A DNA stretch of 64,000 bases from Chirona hameri. Its lineage: Eukaryota; Arthropoda; Thecostraca; Balanomorpha; Balanidae. The position numbers were made by a program, and so were the translations under genes. Position 1 is the first letter of the stretch. Every line of letters begins with the position of its first letter. The stretch spans positions 62,001 through 126,000 of the forward strand of contig JAXIVJ010001333.1 of the NCBI GenBank assembly GCA_036785665.1, written 5' to 3'. Positions 54,713 to 64,000 of this stretch are shown piece after piece. Under the pieces are notes generated by a model. The model did no database searches. It was not told the origin of the DNA and saw only the letters and a program-made list of their open reading frames with translations.

Positions 54713-55908
54713 TTAACCAGCCATTGACTGGGTGGGGGGGGGGAGGGGGTTAACGCCCCTCCCCCTGATGAATTTTTATAATAGATCTGAAACCAATAAC
54801 TCTATCAACGTGAAACTTCGGGTACCTTCTTCAAAATAACGTTTACGTCTTTTGTGAAAAATAAAGAAATTTTGTCGATTTCTTTTAGTTATAGCGAATT
54901 TAGTGACATCACTACACACGAGTTTTACAACAAAATCAGCTAAAATGTAACAGACCGTACAAATACCATATTTTGAGCAAAATACAATCAAAAAAACGTC
55001 AACGATAGCAACTACCAAGGGCTACAACATGGCGATCTCGAATTTGTGCCAATTTTGTTTTTTTACTCCCAAAAATGCCAATTTTTTTTGGGGGAAAATG
55101 ACGACAAAATCACATTTTTCAAAGATATTCAAAAAGCAGGAATACATGTCAGAGAACCACATATTGGAAACTACCATGCCATATTTTAGAATGATATCAC
55201 CATTTTTGACTGACTGATGGCATATAAAGTATTGGTAACTCATGACGTCATATTTACAAATTGCGTTTTTTGGCTTTTATTGACCAGATACGGAAAAAAA
55301 TGCCACCACTGTATTTCTGAGACAAAGGTGATCTAGAAACATACCTTTTTTTATTTATAATGATCAATTACAAATTTTGACCTTCATTGACCTGAACTTG
55401 ACCTGAACTTGACATTAACTTCACGTAAATGAAGTCAGGTGGTAAAATGACAATCGCTATCGAATTCTACGTGGAAAATAACTCATAAAACAAGTGTTGC
55501 ATGACTTTCGTAGATATTTTGAGCATAGTGACCTTTGGTGGCCTGACTTTGACCTTGACCTTGGCCAACAATCTCACTTTAGCCCATGCAGGATGTGTAT
55601 CATATCTTTGACAGCACTTTGGGTGATCATGGTCGCAATCGAAGGCTTTGGATGGAAAGTATGGTTCATAAACTCAAATACGGCGATTTTGACCTTTGAC
55701 CTGACCGTGACTTGAAATTTGACCTCACTTTGGCATTTTTAGCATGTTTAGATTTGTGTCATCGAGATCTTTGAAATGCCGCCTTGCGCGTTTCGCTGCG
55801 ATCATTGGTTCGGAAGATATCCAGGTGGCGTTTAACGCCCGCCCCCCCCCCCCCCCCCCCCCCCCAGTCAATGGCGTTCGGCTGAGACCCCAGTCAATGC
55901 CGGGTTAA
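54713..55908 (-). mobile_element. TTAA-type G/C-tract element, 1.2 kb
   Basis: TTAA at 54713-54716 and 55905-55908. Minus-strand left end: CCCGGCATTGACTGGGG, TCTCAGCCGAA, CGCCATTGACTGGGG, a long G tract (plus-strand C tract 55842-55865), loop GCGTTAAACGC, then TATCTTCCGAACCAATGATC. The right end at 54713 carries one unit, CAGCCATTGACTGGG, a G tract, TTAACG and a C tract. The left end is almost identical to 40178-40305. No ORF. Confidence 0.9.
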
Positions 55909-55989
55909 GCCAAAGTGTTTGGCTAAAAGTCTTGGCTAGGACCAGTATATCGCCAATATTTTTGACATGGAAGGCCTCACCATTTGCGC

Positions 55990-56460
55990 TTAAGTTTCAC
56001 CTTTCTGAAAGTTGTCAAATATACGCTGGTTGTAGTCGAAAATATGAAGTAAGTGCTGCTGAAAACGATGGTGATATTTTTTTCTCTCGAAGTGACTTAA
56101 TTGTATACAAATTAAGTTTGTAAATTTGGGATGATGACGTCATTATTGAGCTATAGACCGCCTTTGATTGGCTGACAAAGTGGTATTGGCTGACAGAGTG
56201 ACTGTCAGCCAATCAGCGGCGGCACTAGCCTAGTCACCATTTTGCAAATGATAAATTAAATTGCTTAAAAACAGATGTTTTGGGGAAAATGACCTTAGTA
56301 TTTTCGACATTTCAATAACGGCCAAAGATAATGGCTATCTCAGCTCAAAACCACTACAAAGGTGAACATTCCCTTGAAAAGGAATGTAACTTACTTCAAA
56401 TTTTCGACTACAACCAGCGTACATTTGACAACTTTCAGAAAGGTGAAACATTCCCTTTAA
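55990..56460. mobile_element. TTAA MITE with long inverted repeats
   Basis: TTAA at 55990-55993 and 56457-56460. Arms of about 60 bp are inverted: CACCTTTCTGAAAGTTGTCA and CGCTGGTTGTAGTCGAAAAT at the left, their complements at 56391-56449. Inner inverted repeats (GATTGGCTGAC / GTCAGCCAATC) at 56166 and 56206. No ORF. Confidence 0.85.
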
Positions 56461-57799
56461 AGGGAAATAATGACCTTTTGATTTTGTTAGCAACAATTTC
56501 TTAGGCTACCGTTATGGTTTTACAATTATTTTATTTAAATTTAAGAATTAAATAAAATGATTCCCAAATTCAAAGTTGAAAGTTTGGAAAAAATACAAAA
56601 CAAGTACCTTGTGTACTTCATGAAGGTCATTGACAAATTCGCCCTTTCCTACATTGACAAATTCGTCCTTCCCTACCATTGTTTAAATCGAGTGCGGCAT
56701 TTTTGGAGGCTCTGTGACGTTTCCGATCAAACTGATCCGTGAATCAATCCGTGAAGCATCCGTGATGCATGACTGACTATCAGTACAAGTCATGAATAAC
56801 AACAACATGCAAACTATACCAACTCGAATTAAATAAGGACGGAATTATTTGAACCCCAGGCAAGCAAGTATTCGCAAAGCACTCGGCACTGCGCCACAAT
56901 AGCAAAAGGCGAGGGAAATGCATATTGGATACAATATTATTACGTCATAAGTTTCTGAAGTGTCAACTACTATGAAATACAATGATCAAATACCTTTAAT
57001 AATTATTCACAAGAAAATTCAAAAAAAAAAAAAATGAATAAGTCTTTAATTAGCTTTAAACTCAAAATCAGATATATTTTGCAATGCTACACAAGAATGG
57101 CACCAGTGACATCATTAACGAAGCTTGCTACGGGACTTGGGTATACTAATCAGGAACAACTCGCCACAAATGGTTAAGTGCGCCGAGAAGCATGACAATG
57201 AATTTGTAAACAAATCGCCGACGCTAAATAGGTCGCCGTCGATGTGCATCGATGAGCTTCCGATTTAATTGTCAGTTTTGTGTTATTGTTTGTTAGTTTT
57301 TTTTTTGGGGGGGGGAAATTATAATTTGTCATGATAATATAAAGCATAGTGTTATATACAGCCACATACAAATTATACAAAACTCCTAATGTTGAAAACA
57401 AATGAATCGATTTGCAAAAATTGAGGGTCGCAACCACTAACTATGCCGCCGTTGATGCGCATCGATAAGCTTCCGATTTTATTGCCACTTTTTCCAATCG
57501 CTGTTAGTTTTAGAAGATCGCCGGGCATATAATCACAACAAGCAGAACGCACAATATATTTTCCACTCCATTGCGTAAAAAAGCAATACGGGGAAAAGCC
57601 CGCAGTTTGATGAGGACCAAAGCACTTGCAAGTACCGATCGTTAAAAGTGTGGAACGCTTATCAACTATAACTTGAAATATCTTTCGGTAGGAAAGTTTT
57701 CATGCAAAATGTGATGAATTTACAATACATTTTGGTCTCGTCTGGCGATTTCAAGTGCTAACTCCATTTTTGTGGGAAAAGGTCATTATTTCCCTTTAA
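56457..57799. mobile_element. TTAA element with AGGGAAATAATGACCTTTT ends
   Basis: TTAA at 56457-56460 and 57796-57799 flank perfect 19-bp inverted termini (AGGGAAATAATGACCTTTT). It shares its left TTAA with the previous MITE and its right TTAA with the next element. Interior has no credible ORF; a GATGCGCATCGATAAGCTTC / GATGTGCATCGATGAGCTTC direct pair (57241 and 57455) suggests an internal duplication. 56880-57060 and the rest show no gene. Confidence 0.85.
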
Positions 57800-58865
57800 C
57801 CCGCGAGTTACTGGGGTATATTTCATAACGCGACTCACTGGGGGGGGGGGGGGGGCTATTTTTTGTCCCCCCCTCTAGGATCTCCGGTACTACTGGACCA
57901 AATGTAAAAATTCAAACGGCATTCGATAGCCCTGGGAAATGTATAGAGGGAAACATAATATTGTTGACCTCGGGGTCACCGATGCCGTCACAGGTCAGGC
58001 AAAGTACAAAATGTTTGATCGTGTCAAAAGGTCTCGATGGATGGAATTGTCGCGCAAAATTGCGATATTAAACGCATAAGCTGTCGATAAATCGGTATGA
58101 TTCGTGTGTCTGACACTTCTAAGTACCTTTCTAAGCTGCTTATGACCTTGGGTCAGGTCAAGGTCTTCCGAGGTCACGAGGTCAAACTGCAGATTACGGT
58201 CATTAGGCGTTGTAACACATGTTTATGGGTTTGTTTTTCGTCTAGAACGCGAAAAAAGACATTAGAACATTGTTTGTTCCATATAAATAGAAGTAAAAAG
58301 CAAAAATGGAAATGCTTTTTTATGCATAGTAATGCTGTGAGAGGTGGTCGATTTTTGTCATTTAAAAGACATAACTCATTCATTTTTGAAGATATCAACT
58401 TCAAATGTGGTACACATATTCACCGCACAGGTCTCGATCACATATATTCCGTTTTTTGGATAATTCGTTTTTTTTTCTTGACAATTTTGTAAAAACAAAA
58501 CAAAATGTATTTGGATTTCTCAAACTTTTGAATAAAAAAACTCAAAAATCCGAGATAGCAGTTTGATAGCCGGTCTATTGTCAGTAATTTGATTTAAGAC
58601 AATTTAGTTTATCTCAAACATCGTACCTTTGACAGTGTTTTCTGCAAACCATTATTTTGCAATAAAAACCGAAGAACATGACGTCACTCTGACGTCATTC
58701 CCGGTGGACCTATCATAGCCTCATATTTTCCCTTTTGCCAACATGTGTAGAATTGATGTGAGAGAAGGTACTGCAAGTTCGGTGACGATACCGGTGTTCG
58801 TTTAAGAGTTATTACAAAATAACGGGAGGGGGGAATAGCCCCCCCCCCAGTAAGTCGCGGGTTAA
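57796..58865 (+). mobile_element. TTAA-type G/C-tract element, 1.07 kb, best-preserved ends
   Basis: TTAA at 57796-57799 and 58862-58865. Left: CCCGCGAGTTACTGGGG, TATATTTCATAA, CGCGACTCACTGGGG, G tract, CTATTTTTTGT, C tract. Right (reverse complement): TTAACCCGCGACTTACTGGG, G tract, CTATT, C tract, then GTAATAACTCTTAAACGAAC, GGTATCGTCACCGAACTTG, CAGTACCTTCTC. Body has GACCTTGGGTCAGGTCAAGG. No ORF. Confidence 0.92.
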
Positions 58866-59567
58866 AGCGGCGCAAGCAAATGCTCGTGTACATCGGGTGC
58901 GGCTAATTATGGCTTGGGACAATGCGATCTGCGCATGCGCAGTGATGTGCCTGCGATATTTGGCTCGGGGCGCCTCCGCGCGTAGAAACAAGATGCTACC
59001 CTATTCCCTTTCTTGCTCGGGTTCCCATAAACCGACTAACGTAACTCTTTGCCTGGCAAATTGCCAGAAGTACTTTCCCCAAACCTGGGATATGGCTATA
59101 GGCCGGTCCGGGTAAAAAAAAAAAAACAAAAAAAAAAAACAAGATGATGCGCATTGTGCCGCAATAAAGCGATATTGCCACCTCCGGAGGATTTCTAAAA
59201 AGCAACTTAAATGAATGGTGGGGATCAACAATCATGTATGCTCAAGCTCAAACTTGCTCCTGCAGCACCTAAATTAGTGTATCGGCAAAGCATTTGCTAT
59301 TTATTTCTGACTCCAAAACGTTGGCCCCAGCTGTGCTCAGTACTAGATTCATGATGGCCGCTCTCATCCAGTTCGACTGTGGTATTGGCGCCCGCCCAAA
59401 GCCGAAGCGTACGAATTCGCCGAGACTTGACCTTGAAAAGTCTATCTGTGTTATAAGGTCACATAACTCCGACGGTTCCAAAGTCGAGCCATAGCAATTA
59501 TTGCTGTTTTATTATGAAAGAGGCTAAGGTTGTTGAAAATATAATTAACTGCTAACGCTTTTTAATT
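58866..59567. other. no gene seen
   Basis: Unique-looking. 58920-58945 has a CTGCGCATGCGCAG palindrome (an NRF1-like site). 59114-59142 is an A-rich tract. No supported coding frame. Confidence 0.4.
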
Positions 59568-59836
59568 TTAAAGTGCACTGACAGAATGGTGATGTTGAGT
59601 TTCCAACATACAAAACAAAATAACAGTCCGCAAAGAAGTGATTATAAATAGTGATGTGGCTACTCCTATTTTACGAATACTTGGCAAGCATGAGTGGTGC
59701 AAATGTATTTTTTGATCTAATGGGGGGGGGGGGGAGTTTCGGGAACCAAATTTTGCAGGTGAAATCGGACACGCTTAATCGGCCGATACACACCAAAAAC
59801 TCCATATGGGCCTGCGAGGTGGCAATGTCCCTTTAA
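59568..59836. mobile_element. possible TTAA MITE
   Basis: TTAA at 59568-59571 and 59833-59836; the right terminus AGGGACATTGCCACCT matches the AGGGAA...CACCTT form of neighbouring MITEs, the left (AGTGCACTGACAG) only weakly. A G tract lies at 59720-59733. Confidence 0.35.
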
Positions 59837-59954
59837 ACAACAGCCTAACAGGTACGATATTTGGCAGCCCTTTACGCCATATGACATTCGATTTTGTACG
59901 TGTGTAAGGCATTGATTGTGTTGGTGCGAATAAACCCGGGCGTGAAGAGGAACA

Positions 59955-60145
59955 AGTATAGGAAAAAGCAACGGAGTAACAGAGTAGCGGACTAAAAAGT
60001 AACAAAGTAACGGACCACAAAAGTAACTTCCGTTACTCGGTTCGTTACTGTAATAAATGTAACGAGTCCGTGACTTTGTTACTAAAAAAAGTAACTTCGT
60101 TAGTAACGGAGTAACGGAGTAACGGAGCGGTGCCCACCTATGGTA
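59955..60145. repeat. GTAACGGA-rich transposon-like end
   Basis: Repeated AGTAAC/GTAACGGAGTAACGGAG ending GGTGCCCACCTATGG, inverted relative of 35793-35950. Confidence 0.6.
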
Positions 60146-60247
60146 GCTGCAAAATTGCCACTGTGTTCTGTCCCGCTGAATTTTAGTGTGACAAGTTCTC
60201 AAATTTAACGAATTAAATCCTGAGAAGCAAGTGTGTGCTCTTTAAAC

Positions 60248-61099
60248 TTAACCCTCGCCAGTACAGCGTTAGATACCTACATGACCGTACAGGGGGGGGG
60301 GGGGGGGGTACGACCCCCCTGGCGTTTCGCCGCTAATTGAGCTTCAATTATTTTTGTCAGCTTCGATTTTTAAAAAAAACGAGCGTGTTTCTTGTGACGG
60401 GAGGAAGCCTTTGATACCTGATTTTAAGGTCTTGGGCTATTAGGTGACCTCTGAGATCATGCCAATGTCAGGAATGTCATCAAAATCGTAAATGCGTAGA
60501 AATTGAATTTAATCTAGCTAGAATCGTGAATGAGCATATAATTATGCAAAATGAATGCCAAATTTGAAATCAACGTCACAGAATGAACTAGAAACTACCA
60601 TATTCCAAATAGGTCATCTCAGGTCATCGGAGGTCAGTGACCTCGGTTGACCTGTGCAAGTGCATGACCCCAGTGGAACATATAATAATGTACAATGGAT
60701 GCCAAATTTGAAATCAGCGTCACAAAATGTCCTACAAACTGCCAGAGGCCAAAAAAGTAATACCAGGTCATCGGAGGTCACAATCTGAGTGGAAACCATA
60801 AATGTCACCAGTTGACAACTGTGCATATGCTCCTGAGCAGCAAACACTCGGAAACTGCACAAGTTACAAGCACCGATACTACGGGACGCCAGTTGCGCTT
60901 GACATGACCTTGAGAAACAGGTCATAGGTCACGGGTCATGGGGAAAAGAAGTAAAAAAAAAATCAGAGTTTGTGTCAAATTGTTCAGCAGTAGTGTACTG
61001 AAAGTTGCATCGCAATCGGTTGATAAATACGCGTGTTATTTCCGAAGCACCGAGGGTGGCATCCATACACCCCCCCCCCCCCGCACTGGCGAGGGTTAA
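60248..61099 (+). mobile_element. TTAA-type G/C-tract element, 852 bp
   Basis: TTAA at 60248-60251 and 61096-61099. Left: CCCTCGCCAGTACAG, spacer, ATGACCGTACAG, G tract (60291-60309), TAC, GACCCCCC. Right (reverse complement): TTAACCCTCGCCAGTGCGGG, G tract, TGTATGGATGCCACCCTCGG. The right half closely matches 53020-53526. No ORF. 61100-61221 is a short unassigned gap. Confidence 0.88.
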
Positions 61100-61221
61100 A
61101 TATTCCGGGCTCAAATATCTGGAAATAAATTAAACGAGTCTCGCTGAGAAACTTTGAGACTTTGAAAAATAGCGACTTTCATTTTAGAGCATTGTGATAT
61201 CAAAATGTATTTATCACGATC

Positions 61222-61956
61222 TTAACCCTCGCCCTACGCAAACCGTTTCGCACATTCGCCCTACGGGGAGCTGACAGCCCCCACTGTTAACTTCCAAGCC
61301 AAGTAGCATAGAGCAATGCGGTAAGAACCAGCATGTTTCCTGTCATGAGAGGAATCTAACAGTATGCGATTTTTAGGTTTCAGGTCAACGGGTGACCTGC
61401 TAGGTCAAGTGAATGCCCTAAGATCGACCACGTCCAAAAATAGCGACTTTGCTCTGTCGGTCATCATTACCAAAGTTATAGGTATAAAACGATTTGGTTA
61501 GCCTCAAAGTGTTTTTTTTCAGGTCTGGGCCAGTTAATGACCTCTTGGGTCACGGAAATCGACACCTGAGATGAAAATTGCTGTGCGATTTGCATTACAG
61601 CACATGTACAGGTCGCTTAGTATAACTTCCGAACGGAGAGAGATAGAGAGACACCGTAAAAAGTAACGTGTTGCCTGTCATAAGAAAAAAAGGCATCCGA
61701 TTTTGAGTATCTAGGTCAACTGGTGACCTTTGGGGTCAGGTCAATGACCCTTTGGGGTCTGACATGACCTTGACGAAAAGGTCACACGTCACGATCTAAT
61801 AGCCGTATACACTTCAATTTTTGATAGGATACGCATCATTGTTGTAAAACTCAGCTACTGCAAATTTCAGCAAGATGCGCCGCATGTGTAAAAGTTATTC
61901 AATACAAACCTCAGGGGGAGCTGTCAGCCCCCCCCCCCCCGTAGGGCTAGGGTTAA
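61222..61956 (+). mobile_element. TTAA-type G/C-tract element, 735 bp
   Basis: TTAA at 61222-61225 and 61953-61956. Left: CCCTCGCCCTACG, spacer, TTCGCCCTACGGGG, AGCTGACAGC, CCCC. Right (reverse complement): TTAACCCTAGCCCTACGGGG, G tract, CTGACAG, CTCCCCC. Same subfamily as 53523-54404. No ORF. Confidence 0.9.
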
Positions 61957-62439
61957 AACATACAGGGTGATGGCGAATGAATGAGTAATTCATGCCTTTG
62001 GCTTATCGTGAGTCGCGACTCATCGCAGCGATCTTGCGATCGCCAAGCTTCGAACTGGGCGACACTTTGGCCCAGTTCCGCCATCCATTGCACTGGGTGG
62101 TTTGGTGAAACAGTAGACCAGGTTTTTGATATGTGGTGGATATGGATACCACACCACGTCTCTCGCTGGTGGGTTAGTTAGAAATGCGAAACACAATATT
62201 TGTTTCACTCTTTGCACGCACCGTTTCAAGTGACACGAATCTACTACTCGGTATTTGTGTTTCATTTTGATCTCTTCCACGAACGATTTTTGCCTCAGGT
62301 CACATCGCAAAATCGCAAAGTGTTTTTACATGTATGTGAATGACCCAAAAATAAACAAGTCACGTGCAAAAGCAAAACAATATTTTCATAAGCACGTGCG
62401 GAAACAAATTGTAGACATTTGGACATCGTGTCTAATAAC
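61957..62439. other. no gene seen
   Basis: No supported coding frame or repeat structure beyond a GTGGATATGGATACCACACC-type short palindrome near 62134-62156. Confidence 0.35.
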
Positions 62440-62740
62440 CATGTTGAACACGTAGGTGAACTTTTCTGGTAACAACGAGCAATTCTCTCTCAGAAGCCCT
62501 GTTCGGCACTTTCAGCAAGACAGCACGTTTACCAAGAACAGGCCATTTGGATGGTGCATGAAACTGTTGCCGAAACACCTTCCAACCCCCCACCGATCGA
62601 CTTCAGTTGATGCTTTCGCACAATCCAACTGGCCTGTTCTCTGTAAACGTGCTGTTTTGCTGCTGAAAGTGCCGAACAGGGCTCCTGGAAGAGAATTGCT
62701 CGTTGTTATCAGAAAAGTTCACCTACGTGTTCAAAATGGA
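62440..62740. mobile_element. foldback element, ~115-bp inverted arms
   Basis: Left arm 62440-62557 (GAACACGTAGGTGAACTTTT, AACAACGAGCAATTCTCT, GCCCTGTTCGGCACTTTCAG, CAGCACGTTTAC) is matched by its reverse complement at 62622-62740 with a few mismatches. The loop is about 65 bp. The open frame across it is a product of the palindrome. No clear target duplication. Confidence 0.85.
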
Positions 62741-62999
62741 TGGATATTAAGCAGAATTCACACTGGACACGCCACACGTCAAACTGTATACGTCAACGTC
62801 AATCTGACGTACGCCGATAGGTCTAGGAGCGAGTTGAGCATTGCCAGCCTGACGTATCCTTTGTCCCAGTTATCCCAGTCAATATGCATTATGCACGTGT
62901 ACATTTAAACAGGGCACTTCTTTCAGGGGATCGGCATTAATCCGTTTCCGAGAGCTGCCTTTCGAGGACAAAATATAAATGGGGTGAACGGTCAATCTC

Positions 63000-63215
63000 T
63001 TTGCATGGTGCGACATAGCTATGAATGTGGGGGGGGGGGGGGGGGGAGGGGTGGTGTTTGCATTGATGTGGGTACCTGCATCCAGGAGACTCTAGATCAT
63101 TGGGACATAGTGAGATATACTAACCAACATAGCTATGCATGGTGGGGGATGGGTGGGCGGGGGGGGGGGACATGCCCTTCTTTTGGTGTGGTTACCACCA
63201 TCCAGGAGATATCAG
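63000..63215 (+). repeat. two diverged copies of a ~110-bp direct repeat with G tracts
   Basis: Both copies have CATAGCTATG(A/C)AT, a G tract, GTGTTTGCATT or TTCTTTTGGTG, GGTACC/GGTTACC and CATCCAGGAGA (63000-63092 and 63125-63212). Confidence 0.6.
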
Positions 63216-63330
63216 CAACAATGTCAACAATGTACAATGTCCTGGATGACCAGTGGAAGGGTGTATTGAGTGGGTGATTGTCACGTTCGTGCCAACAGTG
63301 ATCCCCCTTATTTTGTAAGGAACTACCGTT

Positions 63331-63690
63331 CTTGGCTTGATCATATTGTCTGTACTGCTGGTTTTTATTCTCTCCTCCGTGATGTTGGAATTGATTTGTC
63401 GATTGCAAGCTCGGATCATTTTCCATTATTTCTCAAGCTTGAGCTTCCTTACTTAAATAACTGTCCGGAATCGTGCAAAGTGTCTGAATGTGATGCTAGA
63501 TGGGTAGTTGACTGGACATCAGTTGGAGATACTAGAATTCATGCGTTTGCTAAGGTTGTTGAGGAGAAGCTTTCCAGCATAGCTGTTCCATGCCCTGCAT
63601 TGTTGTACTAACGTCTGCTATGCGCATAAAGCTGCTATCAACGATTACTATGAAGAAATTATTAACTGTGTTAGAAATGCTTCTTGCTTA
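63331..63690 (+). pseudogene. second copy of LINE endonuclease/linker fragment
   Basis: Nearly identical to 51522-51888, from SWLDHIVCTAGFYSLLRDV through the SDH motif ASSDHFPLFLKLELPY to AINDYYEEIINCVRNASCL. A small deletion near 63590 (CCATGCCCTG versus CCATATGAAGCCCTG) shifts the frame. It is interrupted at the TTAA of ...CTTGCTTAA by the next element. Confidence 0.92.
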
Positions 63691-64000
63691 ACCCGCGCGG
63701 CGCTGGGGTCTCCATCCGAACGCGCCGCGCTGGGGGGTAAATTTTACCCCCCCTCTTATCTCCCGAACCAATAATCGCAGCGAGACGCGCAAGGCGGCGA
63801 TCGGAAGCTCTCGATGGGAAGATTCTAAGTAATTCTTAAAATTGTATTTAAAAGGTCACATATCAGGTCAGGGTCAGGTCAAAGGTCAAAACCACCTGTT
63901 TTCGAGATTATTGGCTGCAGAGACCGGACTATCAACAGCAGCGCGCCGAAACTCTGCCAAAACACTTCTAAATATAAGGAGAGGGTAATGCTTGAGTATG
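63688..64000 (+). mobile_element. TTAA-type G/C-tract element inserted in LINE, runs off window
   Basis: TTAA at 63688-63691, then CCCGCGCGGCGCTGGGG, TCTCCATCCGAA, CGCGCCGCGCTGGGG, TAAATTTTA, CCCCCC, TATCTCCCGAACCAATAATC, GCAGCGAGACGCGCAAGGCG. The body begins CAGGTCAGGGTCAGGTCAAA. The unoccupied site is visible in the sister LINE copy at 51885-51888. The right end is beyond the window. Confidence 0.92.

Overview
This window is eukaryotic, almost certainly from a repeat-rich invertebrate animal genome. There are no operons or bacterial gene arrays. Coding matter is split into exons with splice signals or consists of decayed retrotransposon and transposase ORFs, and micro- and minisatellites are abundant. 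The Ig-domain exon, the C2H2 plus SAMD3-like gene pieces, an AMSH-type JAMM domain, CR1/Jockey-like LINEs, a Ty3/Gypsy element and hAT/piggyBac-like DNA transposons all fit a metazoan. I could not fix the phylum.

Layout. 1-2.2 kb: end of a TTAA-bounded element, a possible terminal exon broken by a hAT MITE, and a tRNA-derived SINE piece. 2.2-7.6 kb: a satellite-like higher-order repeat saturated with CACGTG E-boxes. 8.4-15.6 kb: a wrecked Ty3/Gypsy element (gag, RT, RNase H, integrase) split by several younger insertions and by a 22-bp minisatellite. 17.4-17.8 kb: hAT transposase remnant. 18-20.8 kb: a 15-bp minisatellite, then a 1.2-kb mirror-organised compound microsatellite. 21.5-22.4 kb: LINE RT fragment. 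23.9-24.0 kb: a clean Ig-domain exon. 24.4-30.4 kb: a CRE-motif tandem array and long GGCCC-rich minisatellite elements. 30.7-33.2 kb: a LINE inserted in a 32-bp tandem array, then a 20-bp array. 33.5-39.5 kb: TTAA elements and a LINE 5' part (ORF1 plus endonuclease start). 39.9-50.2 kb: candidate exons of a C2H2/SAMD3-like host gene, with a 5.8-kb LINE on the opposite strand lying between them. 51.1-53 kb: another LINE. 53-64 kb: an almost continuous tiling of TTAA-bounded elements, a foldback element and a second LINE copy.

Two things stand out. (1) A LINE (about 41.0-46.9 kb, minus strand) carries an AMSH/STAMBP-like JAMM metalloprotease domain with its catalytic residues intact, ahead of a coiled coil, an APE-type endonuclease and a reverse transcriptase. 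(2) A large family of TTAA-flanked non-autonomous elements has asymmetric ends. The left end is TTAACCC, a short unit, a 10-18-nt spacer, the same unit again, then a G tract and a C tract. The right end carries one inverted unit and GGGTTAA. The unit differs strongly between elements but agrees within each element. A near-identical LINE copy supplies the empty target site for one of them.

No complete intact protein-coding gene was found. Most of the coding traces are decayed mobile elements; the host exons are single-exon inferences.
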